A stretch of 64,000 bases of DNA, from contig NZ_JBQDYF010000008.1 of assembly GCF_052044135.1 (NCBI RefSeq), positions 102,547 through 166,546 of the forward strand. Reading direction: 5' to 3'. Position 1 is the stretch's first letter. Each line of letters opens with the position of its first letter. Below the pieces are notes generated by a model. The model did not search any database and was not told the DNA's origin. It saw only the letters and a program-made list of their open reading frames with translations. This DNA is from Salinisphaera sp052044135. Its GTDB lineage: Bacteria; Pseudomonadota; Gammaproteobacteria; Nevskiales; Salinisphaeraceae. Below, piece by piece: positions 1-8,314 of this stretch. A program made the position numbers and the translations under genes.

Positions 1-561
1 GAGGATCCGATCGAATTCGTGCACAGCTCGCGCAAGTGCCTGGTCAATCAGCGCGAAATCTCGCGCGATACGCACTCGTTCAGCGCGGCGCTGAGATCCG
101 CGCTGCGCGAGGATCCGGATACCATCCTGGTCGGCGAGCTGCGCGATCTGGAAACCATCCGGCTGGCCTTGACCGCGGCCGAAACCGGGCATCTGGTGCT
201 GGGTACGCTGCATACTTCGTCCGCGGCCAAGACCATCGATCGCATCATCGATGTGTTCCCCGGCGAGGAGAAGGAAATGGTGCGCGCGATGCTGTCGGAG
301 TCGTTGCGCGCGGTGATTTCGCAGACCCTGCTCAAGAAAAAGCCGCGCGGACGGCTGGCCGCGCACGAGATCATGATGGGCACGCCGGCGATCCGTAACC
401 TGATCCGCGAGGGCAAGACCGCACAGATGTATTCGGCGATCCAGACCGGCCAGCAGGCCGGCATGCAGACACTCGATCAATGCCTGCAGCGACTGGTTCA
501 GCGCGGTATGGTCGATCGCGAGGAGGCCGCCCGCAAGGCGGCCAACAAGGATTCGATCTGA
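1..561 (+). CDS. pilT: Type IV pilus retraction ATPase PilT (5' end missing)
   Basis: C-terminal part, 186 residues, of the hexameric cytoplasmic ATPase that powers pilus retraction. The reading frame is open from base 1, so the Walker A motif and N-terminal domain lie outside the window. Visible are the Walker B-like segment TILVGELRDLET, the His-box region ETGHLVLGTLHT, and the PilT signature AIRNLIREGK followed by the MQTLDQCL helix. The AIRNLIREGK motif separates PilT from PilU and from the two paralogues that follow. The next gene begins 34 bp downstream on the same strand, as in the pilT-pilU pair of Pseudomonas. The family call is firm; only the truncation limits it. Confidence 0.93.
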   Translation, partial: EDPIEFVHSSRKCLVNQREISRDTHSFSAALRSALREDPDTILVGELRDLETIRLALTAAETGHLVLGTLHTSSAAKTIDRIIDVFPGEEKEMVRAMLSESLRAVISQTLLKKKPRGRLAAHEIMMGTPAIRNLIREGKTAQMYSAIQTGQQAGMQTLDQCLQRLVQRGMVDREEAARKAANKDSI

Positions 562-595
562 CGCCCGTGTTGTCTTGATTTCGCAGTAACCGCTT

Positions 596-1780
596 ATGGA
601 TCGCGCCCAGGCCACCAAACTCGTGACCGTACTGCTGGAACGGCTGATTGCCGATGGCGGCTCGGATCTGTTCATCACCGCCGGCTTCGCGCCCGCAATC
701 AAGAAGGACGGCCAGCTCACGCCGCTCATGGAGCGCCCGCTCACCGAGGAACAATCGGCGCTGATGGTGCGATCGCTCATGAACGATCGGCAGGCGCGCG
801 AGTTCGATGAGTTCAAGGAGGCGCAGTTCGCGATCTCGCCGTCGTCGGGGCGTTTTCGTGTTTCGGCGTTCGTGCAGCAGGGCCGGGTGGGTGCGGTGCT
901 CCGCGTGATCAATACCGAAATCCCCGAGTTCGACGATCTGGGTCTGCCGCCGATCCTCAAGGATGTGGTCATGGCCGAGCGCGGCCTGGTGATCTTCGTC
1001 GGCGCGACCGGCTCGGGCAAATCGACCTCGCTCGCGGCCATGCTTGGCCATCGCAACGCCAACCAGGCCGGCCACATCATCACTATCGAGGACCCGATCG
1101 AGTTCGTGCATCGGCATCGCAAGTCGATCGTGACCCAGCGCGAGGTCGGCGTGGACACCCAGTCCTGGGAGAACGCGCTCAAGAACACGCTGCGCCAGGC
1201 GCCGAACGTGATCCTGGTGGGCGAGGTGCGCACGCGCGAGACCATGGAATACGCGCTCAACTTCGCCGAGACCGGGCATCTGGTGCTGTGCACGCTGCAT
1301 GCGAACAACGCCAACCAGGCGCTCGACCGGGTGATCAATTTCTTCGATGAGGGCAAGCGCGAACAGGTGCTCATGGATCTGTCGCTCAACATGCGCGCAA
1401 TCATTTCGCAGCGTCTGGTGCGCAAGGTCGGCGGCGGTCGTGCCGCGGCGGTCGAGGTGTTGCTCAACACGCCGCTGGTGACTGACCTGGTGTTCAAGGG
1501 CAAGGTCGCCGAACTGCGCGATGTCATGGCGCGCGGCACGGAGCTGGGTATGCAGACCTTCGATCAGGACTTGTTCCAGCTGTTCGAAGAGGGGTTGATC
1601 GACTTCGCCGAGGCGCTGCGCAATGCCGATTCGCAGAACGAACTGCGCCTGAACATCAAGCTCAACAGCACCCGGGCGCGCCAGAACCTGTCGATGGACC
1701 CGGAGGTGCGCTCGCTGACCATGGCCGATCACGAAGACGACGCACGGCGCGGCGACGAGGGCGATCCGCGTGGACGATAA
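596..1780 (+). CDS. pilU: PilT-dependent retraction ATPase PilU
   Basis: 394-residue secretion-type ATPase of the PilT/PilU family, close to the usual length of PilU. Walker A is GATGSGKST at about residues 136-144. The Asp-box region IIEDPIEFVH-like segment follows, then Walker B VILVGEVRTRET and the His box ETGHLVLCTLHA. The AIRNLIREGK motif of PilT is replaced by PLVTDLVFKGK, and the C-terminal tail beyond the ATPase core is longer, both PilU features. PilU assists PilT at the inner-membrane platform during high-force retraction. The stop codon lies 11 bases inside the next gene, which suggests translational coupling. Confidence 0.88.
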   Translation: MDRAQATKLVTVLLERLIADGGSDLFITAGFAPAIKKDGQLTPLMERPLTEEQSALMVRSLMNDRQAREFDEFKEAQFAISPSSGRFRVSAFVQQGRVGAVLRVINTEIPEFDDLGLPPILKDVVMAERGLVIFVGATGSGKSTSLAAMLGHRNANQAGHIITIEDPIEFVHRHRKSIVTQREVGVDTQSWENALKNTLRQAPNVILVGEVRTRETMEYALNFAETGHLVLCTLHANNANQALDRVINFFDEGKREQVLMDLSLNMRAIISQRLVRKVGGGRAAAVEVLLNTPLVTDLVFKGKVAELRDVMARGTELGMQTFDQDLFQLFEEGLIDFAEALRNADSQNELRLNIKLNSTRARQNLSMDPEVRSLTMADHEDDARRGDEGDPRGR

Positions 1781-2852
1781 CCCCCGTATCGAGGCGTTCC
1801 TGCAGCTCGCGATGGACAAGCAGGCGTCGGATATCTATTTCACCACGCATGCCCCGGTCACCCTCCGCATCGACGGCCAGATCTACCCGATCCGGGCAGC
1901 GGCCGAACACACGCTCACGCCGGCCTATATCGAGAAACTCGCGTATTCGCTCATGAGCGAGGCGCAGCAGGCCGAGTTCGAAACCGAACGCGAGCTGGAT
2001 TTCGCGTTTCGCTTCGGCACCACGGGCCGCTTTCGCGTCAACGTGTTCCGTCAGCGCGGCTCGGTGGCGATGGTGTTGCGCAACATCGGTAACGTGCCGA
2101 CGATGGCCGATTTCGACATGCCGGACGTGCTCAAGCGGCTGGCGCTGTTGAAGCGCGGGCTGGTGCTGGTGGTCGGCGCGACCGGATCGGGCAAGTCGAC
2201 CACACTCGGGGCGATGGTCAATCATCGCAACGAGAATGCGGCCGGGCATATCCTCACGATCGAGGACCCGGTCGAGTTCATGCACCGCCACAAGCGCTCG
2301 ATCGTGAACCAGCGCGAACTCGGCACGGATACCCGCAGTTTCGCCCGCGCCCTGCGCTCGGCCATGCGCGAGGCGCCCGATGTGGTCCAGGTCGGCGAGA
2401 TCCGCGACATGGCGACCGCCGACGCCTGTGTCCAGCTGGCCGGCACCGGGCACTTGGCGATGGCCACCATGCACGCCGCCAACGCCTATCAATGCCTGCA
2501 GCGTCTGGTATCGCTGTTTCCCGAATCCCAGCGCGAGTCGCTGTACATGGACTTGTCGATGAACCTGCGGGCGATCGTTTCCCAGCGGCTGGTCGCGGGC
2601 AAGGACGGCGGGCGTGTGGCCGTCTACGAAATTCTGCTGAACACGGCCTACATCGCCGACCTGATTCTCAAGGGGCGGCTGGAAAAAGTCGCCGAGGCGC
2701 TGGCCGACGCCGACCCGGCAAGCGGCGCAGTGACCTTCGACGACTCGTTGCTGGCTCGGGTCAAGGCGGGACATATCGCGGTGGACGAGGCCCTCGACCA
2801 GGCCGACTCGCGCGATAATCTTCAGAGCCGGTTGGCTTTCGCAAGCCACTGA
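1770..2852 (+). CDS. Third PilT/PilU-family ATPase paralogue
   Basis: 360 residues, starting with GTG inside the end of pilU. It has Walker A GATGSGKST at residue 136, an Asp box (TIEDPVEFMHRHKRS), a Walker B region VVQVGEIRDMAT and a His box GTGHLAMATMHAAN. It resembles PilU more than PilT: the same spacing to Walker A, and no AIRNLIREGK. Differences from canonical copies are Gln in the Walker B strand (VVQVGE rather than VILVGE) and GTGHL in place of ETGHL. It is probably a second PilU-like accessory motor. Whether it hydrolyses ATP cannot be read from the sequence. Most genomes carry only pilT and pilU at this place. Confidence 0.8.
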   Translation: MDDNPRIEAFLQLAMDKQASDIYFTTHAPVTLRIDGQIYPIRAAAEHTLTPAYIEKLAYSLMSEAQQAEFETERELDFAFRFGTTGRFRVNVFRQRGSVAMVLRNIGNVPTMADFDMPDVLKRLALLKRGLVLVVGATGSGKSTTLGAMVNHRNENAAGHILTIEDPVEFMHRHKRSIVNQRELGTDTRSFARALRSAMREAPDVVQVGEIRDMATADACVQLAGTGHLAMATMHAANAYQCLQRLVSLFPESQRESLYMDLSMNLRAIVSQRLVAGKDGGRVAVYEILLNTAYIADLILKGRLEKVAEALADADPASGAVTFDDSLLARVKAGHIAVDEALDQADSRDNLQSRLAFASH

Positions 2853-2889
2853 TTTGCCAGCCCGGCCCGATATCTGCGAGCGATGCGAC

Positions 2890-3348
2890 ATGCATGAGAC
2901 CAACAATCCGATGCCCGCCCGGACCCATGTGGGCTGGCGCGAGTGGGTGAGCCTGCCCGATCTGGGCATTGACTGGATCAAGGCCAAGATCGACACTGGC
3001 GCGAGAACGTCGGCGTTGCACACGTTCTCGCTCGAAACCGGGCAGGAACACGGCCAGCGCGTCGCGCGATTCGGCGTTCATCCATATCAGGGCAATACCG
3101 AACACGTCGTCTGGTGCCAGGCGCCGATCGTCGATGAGCGCAATGTGCGCGATTCCGGCGGTCATCGCGAATGGCGGCATGTCATCGCCACCGATCTGAT
3201 GATGTCGGGCCGGCGCTGGCCGGTCGAGATCACGCTGACCGCACGCGATACGATGTTGTTCCGGATGCTGGTCGGGCGCACCGCGATGTCGGCGCTGTGC
3301 GTCGATCCGACCGTTTCGTTTCTGACCGGCCGACCGCCCTGGGCGTAG
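2890..3348 (+). CDS. rimB: RimB-like retropepsin-type protease (COG4067)
   Basis: About 152 residues from ATG 2890; an in-frame TTG at 2854 would add 12 residues without an obvious advantage. The protein opens with GWREWVSLPDLGIDWIKAKIDTGARTSALH-type sequence, where the DTGA motif is the retropepsin-like aspartate signature of this family, annotated as ATP-dependent zinc protease or RimB. A second conserved block, GHREWRHV, and the closing LVGRTAM match the family. In Pseudomonas RimB is encoded with RimK and acts on polyglutamylated ribosomal protein S6. rimK lies 106 bp downstream, which supports that role here. Function is by family and context. Confidence 0.75.
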   Translation: MHETNNPMPARTHVGWREWVSLPDLGIDWIKAKIDTGARTSALHTFSLETGQEHGQRVARFGVHPYQGNTEHVVWCQAPIVDERNVRDSGGHREWRHVIATDLMMSGRRWPVEITLTARDTMLFRMLVGRTAMSALCVDPTVSFLTGRPPWA

Positions 3349-3454
3349 CGTCGGGCCTTGCCGGCGGTGGTTGCGTCGCGCGGGGTTGTTCGCCCAATGC
3401 AGCCCCGGGTGTACCGGGGCCGCGCACGAGTCTTTGAGGCCGAGAGGTTGAGCC

Positions 3455-4360
3455 ATGCAGATCGCCATCATGTCCCGCAACAGGAACCTGTATTCCACCT
3501 CCCGGCTCAGCGAGGCGGCCAAGGGGCGTGGCCACGACGTGATGGTGGTCGATCCCCTGCGTTGCTACATGAACATCGTGCCGCACGCACCGGAGATCCA
3601 TTACAAGGGCAAGAAGCTCGAAGGCATCGACGCGATCATTCCGCGTATCGGGGCCTCGATCACCTTTTATGCCACGGCGGTGCTGCGCCAGTTCGAGATG
3701 ATCGGCGTCTATCCGCTCAACGAGTCGGTGGCGATCTCGCGCTCCCGCGACAAGCTGCGCTCGATGCAACTGCTCTCGCGCAAGGGCATCGGCCTACCGG
3801 TGACCGGTTTTGCGCATTCGCCGGACGATACCGACGACCTGCTCGACCTGGTCGGCGGCAATTCCTACGTGATCAAGCTCACCGAGGGCACCCAGGGCAA
3901 GGGGGTGGTGCTGACCGAGACGCGCGGCGCGGCGGAATCGGTGATCGATGCCTTTCGCGGGCTGGACGCCCACTTCCTGGTGCAGGAATACGTCAAGGAA
4001 GCCCGGGGCGCGGATATCCGCTGCTTTGTGATCGGCGAGAAAGTCGTGGCCTCCATGAAACGCCAGGGCAAGGACGGCGATTTCCGCTCCAACCTGCATC
4101 GCGGCGGCTCGGCCAGCGTGGTCAAGATCACGCCGGAGGAACGCTCGACCGCGGTCAGAGCCGCCAAGATCATGGGCCTGAACGTGGCCGGTGTGGATCT
4201 GTTGCGCTCGAACCACGGTCCGGTCGTGATGGAGGTCAACTCTTCGCCGGGCCTGGAAGGTATCGAGGGCGCCACCGGCAAGGACATCGCCGGCCAGATC
4301 ATCGCTTTCATCGAAAATCACTCCAAGCGTGGCAAGACCCGCACCCGCGGCGTGGGCTAG
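3455..4360 (+). CDS. rimK: Ribosomal protein S6--L-glutamate ligase RimK
   Basis: 301 residues, the normal length for this ATP-grasp enzyme, which adds glutamate residues to the C-terminus of ribosomal protein S6. The N-terminus MQIAIMSRNRNLYSTSRL and the block DAIIPRIGASITFY are typical of RimK. ATP-grasp elements are visible as the lysine in YVIKLTEGTQGKGV, the QEYVKEARGADIRCFVIG strand, and the metal-binding VVMEVNSSPGLEGIE near the end. The start ATG 3455 has a GAGAGG-like ribosome site 8 bases upstream. It sits between a RimB-like gene and an AstE/AspA-like gene, a recurring trio. Confidence 0.93.
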   Translation: MQIAIMSRNRNLYSTSRLSEAAKGRGHDVMVVDPLRCYMNIVPHAPEIHYKGKKLEGIDAIIPRIGASITFYATAVLRQFEMIGVYPLNESVAISRSRDKLRSMQLLSRKGIGLPVTGFAHSPDDTDDLLDLVGGNSYVIKLTEGTQGKGVVLTETRGAAESVIDAFRGLDAHFLVQEYVKEARGADIRCFVIGEKVVASMKRQGKDGDFRSNLHRGGSASVVKITPEERSTAVRAAKIMGLNVAGVDLLRSNHGPVVMEVNSSPGLEGIEGATGKDIAGQIIAFIENHSKRGKTRTRGVG

Positions 4361-4473
4361 CCAACCCCGCGCAGCGGGCCGGCGGCGGGGCGCCCTGCGA
4401 CACAGGGCCGGCCCGTGTGCTGGGCAGCGTCGCCCGCACGCCGTGAGTGGAGCAAGCCGGATACCGGGGCCCC

Positions 4474-5553
4474 ATGACTGACAACCACAAGAGAAAATCC
4501 CGCGCCGCGCCGCTGGAGATCGCCGGCCGGACGGTGCCACCGGGCGAGAACGTGACCATCGATATCCCGGTCGCCGATCTGTACACCCACGCCAAGCTGA
4601 CCATGCCGGTCAACGTGATTCGCAGCCGCAAGCCCGGGCCGACATTGTTCATTTCGGCCGCAGTGCACGGCGATGAACTCAACGGCGTCGAGATCATCCG
4701 GCGGGTTCTGCGCCTGCGCGAACTCAAGCAACTGCGCGGCACGCTGATTGTCGTGCCCATCGTCAACGTCCACGGCTTCCTGCGCAACTCGCGCTATCTG
4801 CCGGACCGGCGCGATCTCAATCGTTCGTTTCCCGGCAGCGAACACGGCTCGGTGGCGGGGCGGCTGGCGAAGGTCTTCATCGAGGAGATCGTCTTGCACT
4901 CCGATTACGGCATCGACCTGCATACCGGCGCCATCCACCGCGCCAACCTGCCACAGATCCGGGCCGACCTGTCCCAGCCGACCGTCCGCGCCATGGCCGA
5001 TGCCTTCGGCTGCCCGTTGCTCATCGACGCTTCCCTGCGCGAGGGATCGCTGCGCGAATACGCCGACCGCAAGGGCGTGCCGCTGTTGCTCTACGAGGCC
5101 GGCGAGGCGCTCCGCTTCGACGAATTCTCGATCCGGGCCGGCGTACGCGGCATCCGCGGCGTCATGCGCCATCTCGGCATGCTGCCGCGCCGCAAGATAT
5201 CCAGGCGCCCGCCCAAGCCGGTGGTCGCCGAAGACTCATCGTGGCAGCGGGCCCCCGAGTCCGGCATTCTGCGCTCCCTGGTCGAACTGGGCGAGTACGT
5301 CGAGACCGAGCAGGTGCTGGCCTATGTCGCCGATCCCTTCGGCGCCGACGAAGTGGCGGTGACCGCCGAGCATGCGGGGATCGTCATCGGCCGTTCCTAT
5401 CTACCGCTGGCGCACGCCGGCGACGCGATCTACCACGTGGCCCGGGTCAAGCGTGCGCAGGAAGTGGCCAATCGGGTCGAGGCCTACCAGGAAGCGCACG
5501 AGCCTGACGACCACGAGGATTATGGGTCTTCGGGTGAGCCGCCCCTGGTCTGA
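4474..5553 (+). CDS. Succinylglutamate desuccinylase/aspartoacylase family zinc hydrolase
   Basis: 359 residues from ATG 4474; the GTG at 4447 in the same frame is less likely. The M14-type fold is indicated by zinc-binding AVHGDELNGVEI (His and Glu), DLHTGAIH (third His ligand) and a C-terminal catalytic glutamate in LLYEAGEALRFDE. The family (COG3608) removes acyl groups from amino acids or cleaves amide bonds. It follows rimK by 113 bp, and RimK-linked members are common, so it may act on glutamylated or acyl-glutamate products. That substrate is inference. The end of the gene overlaps the end of pyrB on the other strand by 34 bp. Confidence 0.75.
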   Translation: MTDNHKRKSRAAPLEIAGRTVPPGENVTIDIPVADLYTHAKLTMPVNVIRSRKPGPTLFISAAVHGDELNGVEIIRRVLRLRELKQLRGTLIVVPIVNVHGFLRNSRYLPDRRDLNRSFPGSEHGSVAGRLAKVFIEEIVLHSDYGIDLHTGAIHRANLPQIRADLSQPTVRAMADAFGCPLLIDASLREGSLREYADRKGVPLLLYEAGEALRFDEFSIRAGVRGIRGVMRHLGMLPRRKISRRPPKPVVAEDSSWQRAPESGILRSLVELGEYVETEQVLAYVADPFGADEVAVTAEHAGIVIGRSYLPLAHAGDAIYHVARVKRAQEVANRVEAYQEAHEPDDHEDYGSSGEPPLV

Positions 5554-6497
5554 TCCGCGATCATCGCCATCACCGCCATGCGTATGCCGATGCCGTTTCG
5601 CACCTGTTCGAGGATGAGCGACTGGTCCGAGTAGGCGATATCGGCCGTGATCTCGACGCCGCGATTGATTGGGCCGGGGTGCATGATCAGGGCGTTTTCC
5701 GCCGCGTGTGCCAGGTTGGCCGGAGTCAGGCCGAAGTCGTGGTGATAGTCGGCCACGCCGGCCAGGGCGTCGCCTTCGATGCGTTCGCGCTGGATGCGCA
5801 GGCCCATGACGATATCCGCACCGGCCAGGCCGGTGCGGATATCGGTGGTCGCGGTCACGCCCAGCGCGGCCGGGTCCGGCGGCAGGAAGCGGTCGGGCCC
5901 GATGACGCGGATATCGGTGGTGCCGAGCGTGCGCAGGGCGTGGATGGTGGAGTGCGCGACCCGCGAGTGCGCGATATCGCCGACGATGGCGATTCCGAGA
6001 TTTTCGAAGTCCGGCCGATGACGGCGAATGGTGAACACATCCAGCAGGCCCTGCGTCGGATGGGCGTGGCTGCCATCGCCGGCGTTGATGATGGCCACGT
6101 TCGGCGCGGCGTTTGCGGCGAAACGCGCGGCGGCGCCGTTGTCGGGGTGGCGGATCACGAAGATGTCCGCCCCCATGGCCTGGAGCGTGAACAGGGTGTC
6201 GAGATCGTCCTCGCCCTTGGTGCGCGAGGAGGTGGCGACATCCATGTTGATGACGTCGGCGGACAGACGCTTGGCGGCCAGTTCGAATGTGGTGCGGGTT
6301 CGGGTCGAGTTTTCGAAGAACAGGTTGAACACGGTCTTGCCGCGCAGCAGTGGCACTTTCTTCGGCGGCGCGCCGATTTCGGGTACCAGCGATTCCGCCG
6401 TATCCAGTATCCGCTCGAGCAGGAGCTTCGGCAGCCCTTCGGTGGTCAGCAGATGGCGAAGGCCGCCCTGGCTATCGAGCTGGATATCCGTGTTCAT
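5520..6497 (-). CDS. pyrB: Aspartate carbamoyltransferase catalytic subunit PyrB
   Basis: 325 residues from ATG 6497; an in-frame TTG at 6521 would add eight. It catalyses carbamoyl phosphate plus aspartate to carbamoyl aspartate, the committed step of pyrimidine synthesis. The carbamoyl-phosphate loop FENSTRTRTTFE, the RHPDNGAA segment and GDGSHAHPTQGLLD are all present, and the C-terminal MHPGPINRGVE is diagnostic. It lies downstream of pyrR on the same strand, 132 bp apart from this start. The pyrC-like dihydroorotase that follows pyrB in Pseudomonas is absent; instead the gene collides tail to tail with the zinc hydrolase gene. Confidence 0.95.
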   Translation of the reverse strand: MNTDIQLDSQGGLRHLLTTEGLPKLLLERILDTAESLVPEIGAPPKKVPLLRGKTVFNLFFENSTRTRTTFELAAKRLSADVINMDVATSSRTKGEDDLDTLFTLQAMGADIFVIRHPDNGAAARFAANAAPNVAIINAGDGSHAHPTQGLLDVFTIRRHRPDFENLGIAIVGDIAHSRVAHSTIHALRTLGTTDIRVIGPDRFLPPDPAALGVTATTDIRTGLAGADIVMGLRIQRERIEGDALAGVADYHHDFGLTPANLAHAAENALIMHPGPINRGVEITADIAYSDQSLILEQVRNGIGIRMAVMAMIADQTRGGSPEDP

Positions 6498-6629
6498 GCG
6501 CTTTTCTGGCAGTCGTGACAATCGGCAGGCAGGTCGGGTGCAGCGCGTCCGGGTGTCCGGTGAAGCCCGTGCATCGCCGGGCCCGGCCGGGCACGAAGAA
6601 TCGCTGGCAATCCATGGTGTGAAATCACG

Positions 6630-7130
6630 CTAGCGCATGGTCAGGCGCAGCGGTTCCGGACCGGTCAGTTTGATCCGGCGACTCTTGTCGAGGTCGAGCT
6701 TGAGGCCGGCGGCATCGGGCGCGAATGGCAGCTCGCGCGCGCCGCGATCGACCAGCACGGCCAGTTTCACCGCGGCCGGGCGGCCGTAATCGAACAGTTC
6801 GTTGAGCGCCGCGCGCACGGTCCGCCCGGTGTAGAGCACATCGTCAACGAGGATGACGGTCCTGCCGTCGATATCGGCCGGGATATTCGAGGGGCCGACG
6901 CTGGGATGCAGCCCGACCATCGAGAAATCGTCGCGATAGAAACTGATGTTGAGGGTGCACATCGGGGTGGCCAGCTCGAAATGCGCGTGCAGGCGTTCGC
7001 CGATCCAGGCGCCGCCGGTTTCGACGCCGACGATCACTGCCTGCGGATGCTCGGCGATCAGTGGTTCGACCTGCGCAGTCAGCGCCGCGAGCGCGGCATC
7101 GACGTCGAAGCTTTCGGACGGATCGGTCAT
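6630..7130 (-). CDS. pyrR: PyrR bifunctional protein (uracil phosphoribosyltransferase family)
   Basis: 166 residues. The PRPP-binding loop VILVDDVLYTGRTVRAAL is the hallmark of type I phosphoribosyltransferases, and the C-terminal KSRRIKLTGPEPLRLTMR matches PyrR. In Bacillus PyrR binds pyr mRNA and attenuates transcription; in many gammaproteobacteria its regulatory role is unclear and it may serve mainly in uracil salvage or with PyrB. It stands directly upstream of pyrB, and an AGGGA ribosome site precedes ATG 7130. No obvious PyrR-type attenuator was recognised in the 132-bp pyrR-pyrB gap. Confidence 0.9.
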   Translation of the reverse strand: MTDPSESFDVDAALAALTAQVEPLIAEHPQAVIVGVETGGAWIGERLHAHFELATPMCTLNISFYRDDFSMVGLHPSVGPSNIPADIDGRTVILVDDVLYTGRTVRAALNELFDYGRPAAVKLAVLVDRGARELPFAPDAAGLKLDLDKSRRIKLTGPEPLRLTMR

Positions 7131-7216
7131 CGGCTGTTCCCTGGCTTTGTGCGTTGAATTATGCGCGCGATGCGGCTGCGCTGAGAAGGCCGGCCGGTGC
7201 CCCGCACGCTTCGGGA

Positions 7217-7660
7217 TCAGGTCGCCCCGATTTGGCCGGTCAACCAGCTTTCCAGAATCGTCTGCGCGGCCATGGCGTCGACATCGCCCTTGGCCAGGCG
7301 TTTGCCGCGACTGCCCGACGCACGGGCGGCGCGCAGTCGCTCACCCGCTTCGATGCTGGTATAGCGCTCGTCCACGGTGTGCACGGTCAGCCGGTAGCGG
7401 CCCCAGATCTCCTCGGCGAAATTACGCGCACGATGCGTCATCTTCTGGGTTTTTCCGTCCGCGTTCAATGGCAGACCGACAACGAGCGCGCTCGGGCGCC
7501 ATTCCTCGATGAGGGCATCGAGCGCGGTCCAGTCCGGCATGCCGTCGTGGTGGGTCAGCGTCGTGAGCGGCTGCGCGCTGGCGGTGACCGTGCTGCCGAC
7601 GGCGATGCCGACTCGTCGTTTGCCGTAATCGAAGCCGAGCGCGACCTCGGCGTCAGGCAT
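7217..7660 (-). CDS. ruvX: Putative pre-16S rRNA nuclease RuvX/YqgF
   Basis: 147 residues with an RNase H-like fold. Visible are GFDYGKRRVGIAVGS (first catalytic aspartate), LVVGLPLNADGK, the VDERYTSIEA block and the C-terminal DAMAAQTILESWL containing another acidic active-site residue. The family was first described as a Holliday-junction resolvase and is now mainly linked to 5' maturation of 16S rRNA. It overlaps the end of algH by eight bases and precedes pyrR, the usual algH-ruvX-pyrR-pyrB order. Confidence 0.93.
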   Translation of the reverse strand: MPDAEVALGFDYGKRRVGIAVGSTVTASAQPLTTLTHHDGMPDWTALDALIEEWRPSALVVGLPLNADGKTQKMTHRARNFAEEIWGRYRLTVHTVDERYTSIEAGERLRAARASGSRGKRLAKGDVDAMAAQTILESWLTGQIGAT

Positions 7661-8207
7661 GGCCGGCGATACCGGACAGCTGGTGCGCGGATACGCCCAG
7701 CAGCCCGGCAGCGTCCGACCAGCGTCGCTCGATCGGCGAATCGAACATGATGTGGGGGTCGGCCGGTGTGGTGAGCCAGCTATTCGCGAGCACCTCCTGT
7801 TCGAGTTGGCCTTCGCCCCAGCCGGCGTAGCCGAGCGTGATCAGGAACGCGCTCGGGCCGAACCCGTTGCCGATTGCCTCGAGAATGTCGCGCGAGGTGG
7901 TGATCGCCAGGCCGCCGTCGATATGCAGGCTCGACTCCCAGTCGCCTTCATCACGATGCAGGACAAAACCGCGCTCGGTCTGTACCGGGCCGCCCCAGTA
8001 GACCGGCATGCCGCGCGCAACATGCGCCTCGATGTCGAGCTGCGACAGCATGTCCGCCACCGCGAGATCGCTGGGTTTGTTGATCACGAGCCCCATCGCG
8101 CCGTCGTCATTATGCTCGGCAAGAAAGGTCACGCTGTCGGCGAATTCGCCTTCGACACGGCCCGGCATGGCCAGCAGGAACTGGTTCTTGAATTGAATTG
8201 CTTCCAT
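7653..8207 (-). CDS. algH: AlgH/YqgE family protein (UPF0301)
   Basis: 184 residues from ATG 8207, which gives the typical N-terminus MEAIQFKNQFLLAMP; the longer frame to 8243 adds residues not usual in the family. Conserved blocks are GAMGLVINKPSDLAV, VYWGGPVQTERGFVLH and FLITLGYAGWGEGQLEQEV. The biochemical role is unknown; the Pseudomonas copy was linked to alginate regulation. Its place between gshB and ruvX is widely conserved in gammaproteobacteria. Confidence 0.92.
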   Translation of the reverse strand: MEAIQFKNQFLLAMPGRVEGEFADSVTFLAEHNDDGAMGLVINKPSDLAVADMLSQLDIEAHVARGMPVYWGGPVQTERGFVLHRDEGDWESSLHIDGGLAITTSRDILEAIGNGFGPSAFLITLGYAGWGEGQLEQEVLANSWLTTPADPHIMFDSPIERRWSDAAGLLGVSAHQLSGIAGHA

Positions 8208-8314
8208 GTCCTGATTATCGGCCGACGCCGGGGGCGACGGCAAATGCGCTGGTGGTGTTCCCGAGCGTTCGGCCGGGCCGCGTCGGGAGCCAGCGCGGCC
8301 CCGACCGGCGCCGG

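Noticed and set aside
371..1819. Long minus-strand open frames opposite the pilT/pilU genes
   Set aside because: High GC content gives long antisense frames; their His/Arg-rich translations match no family and the plus-strand genes are certain.
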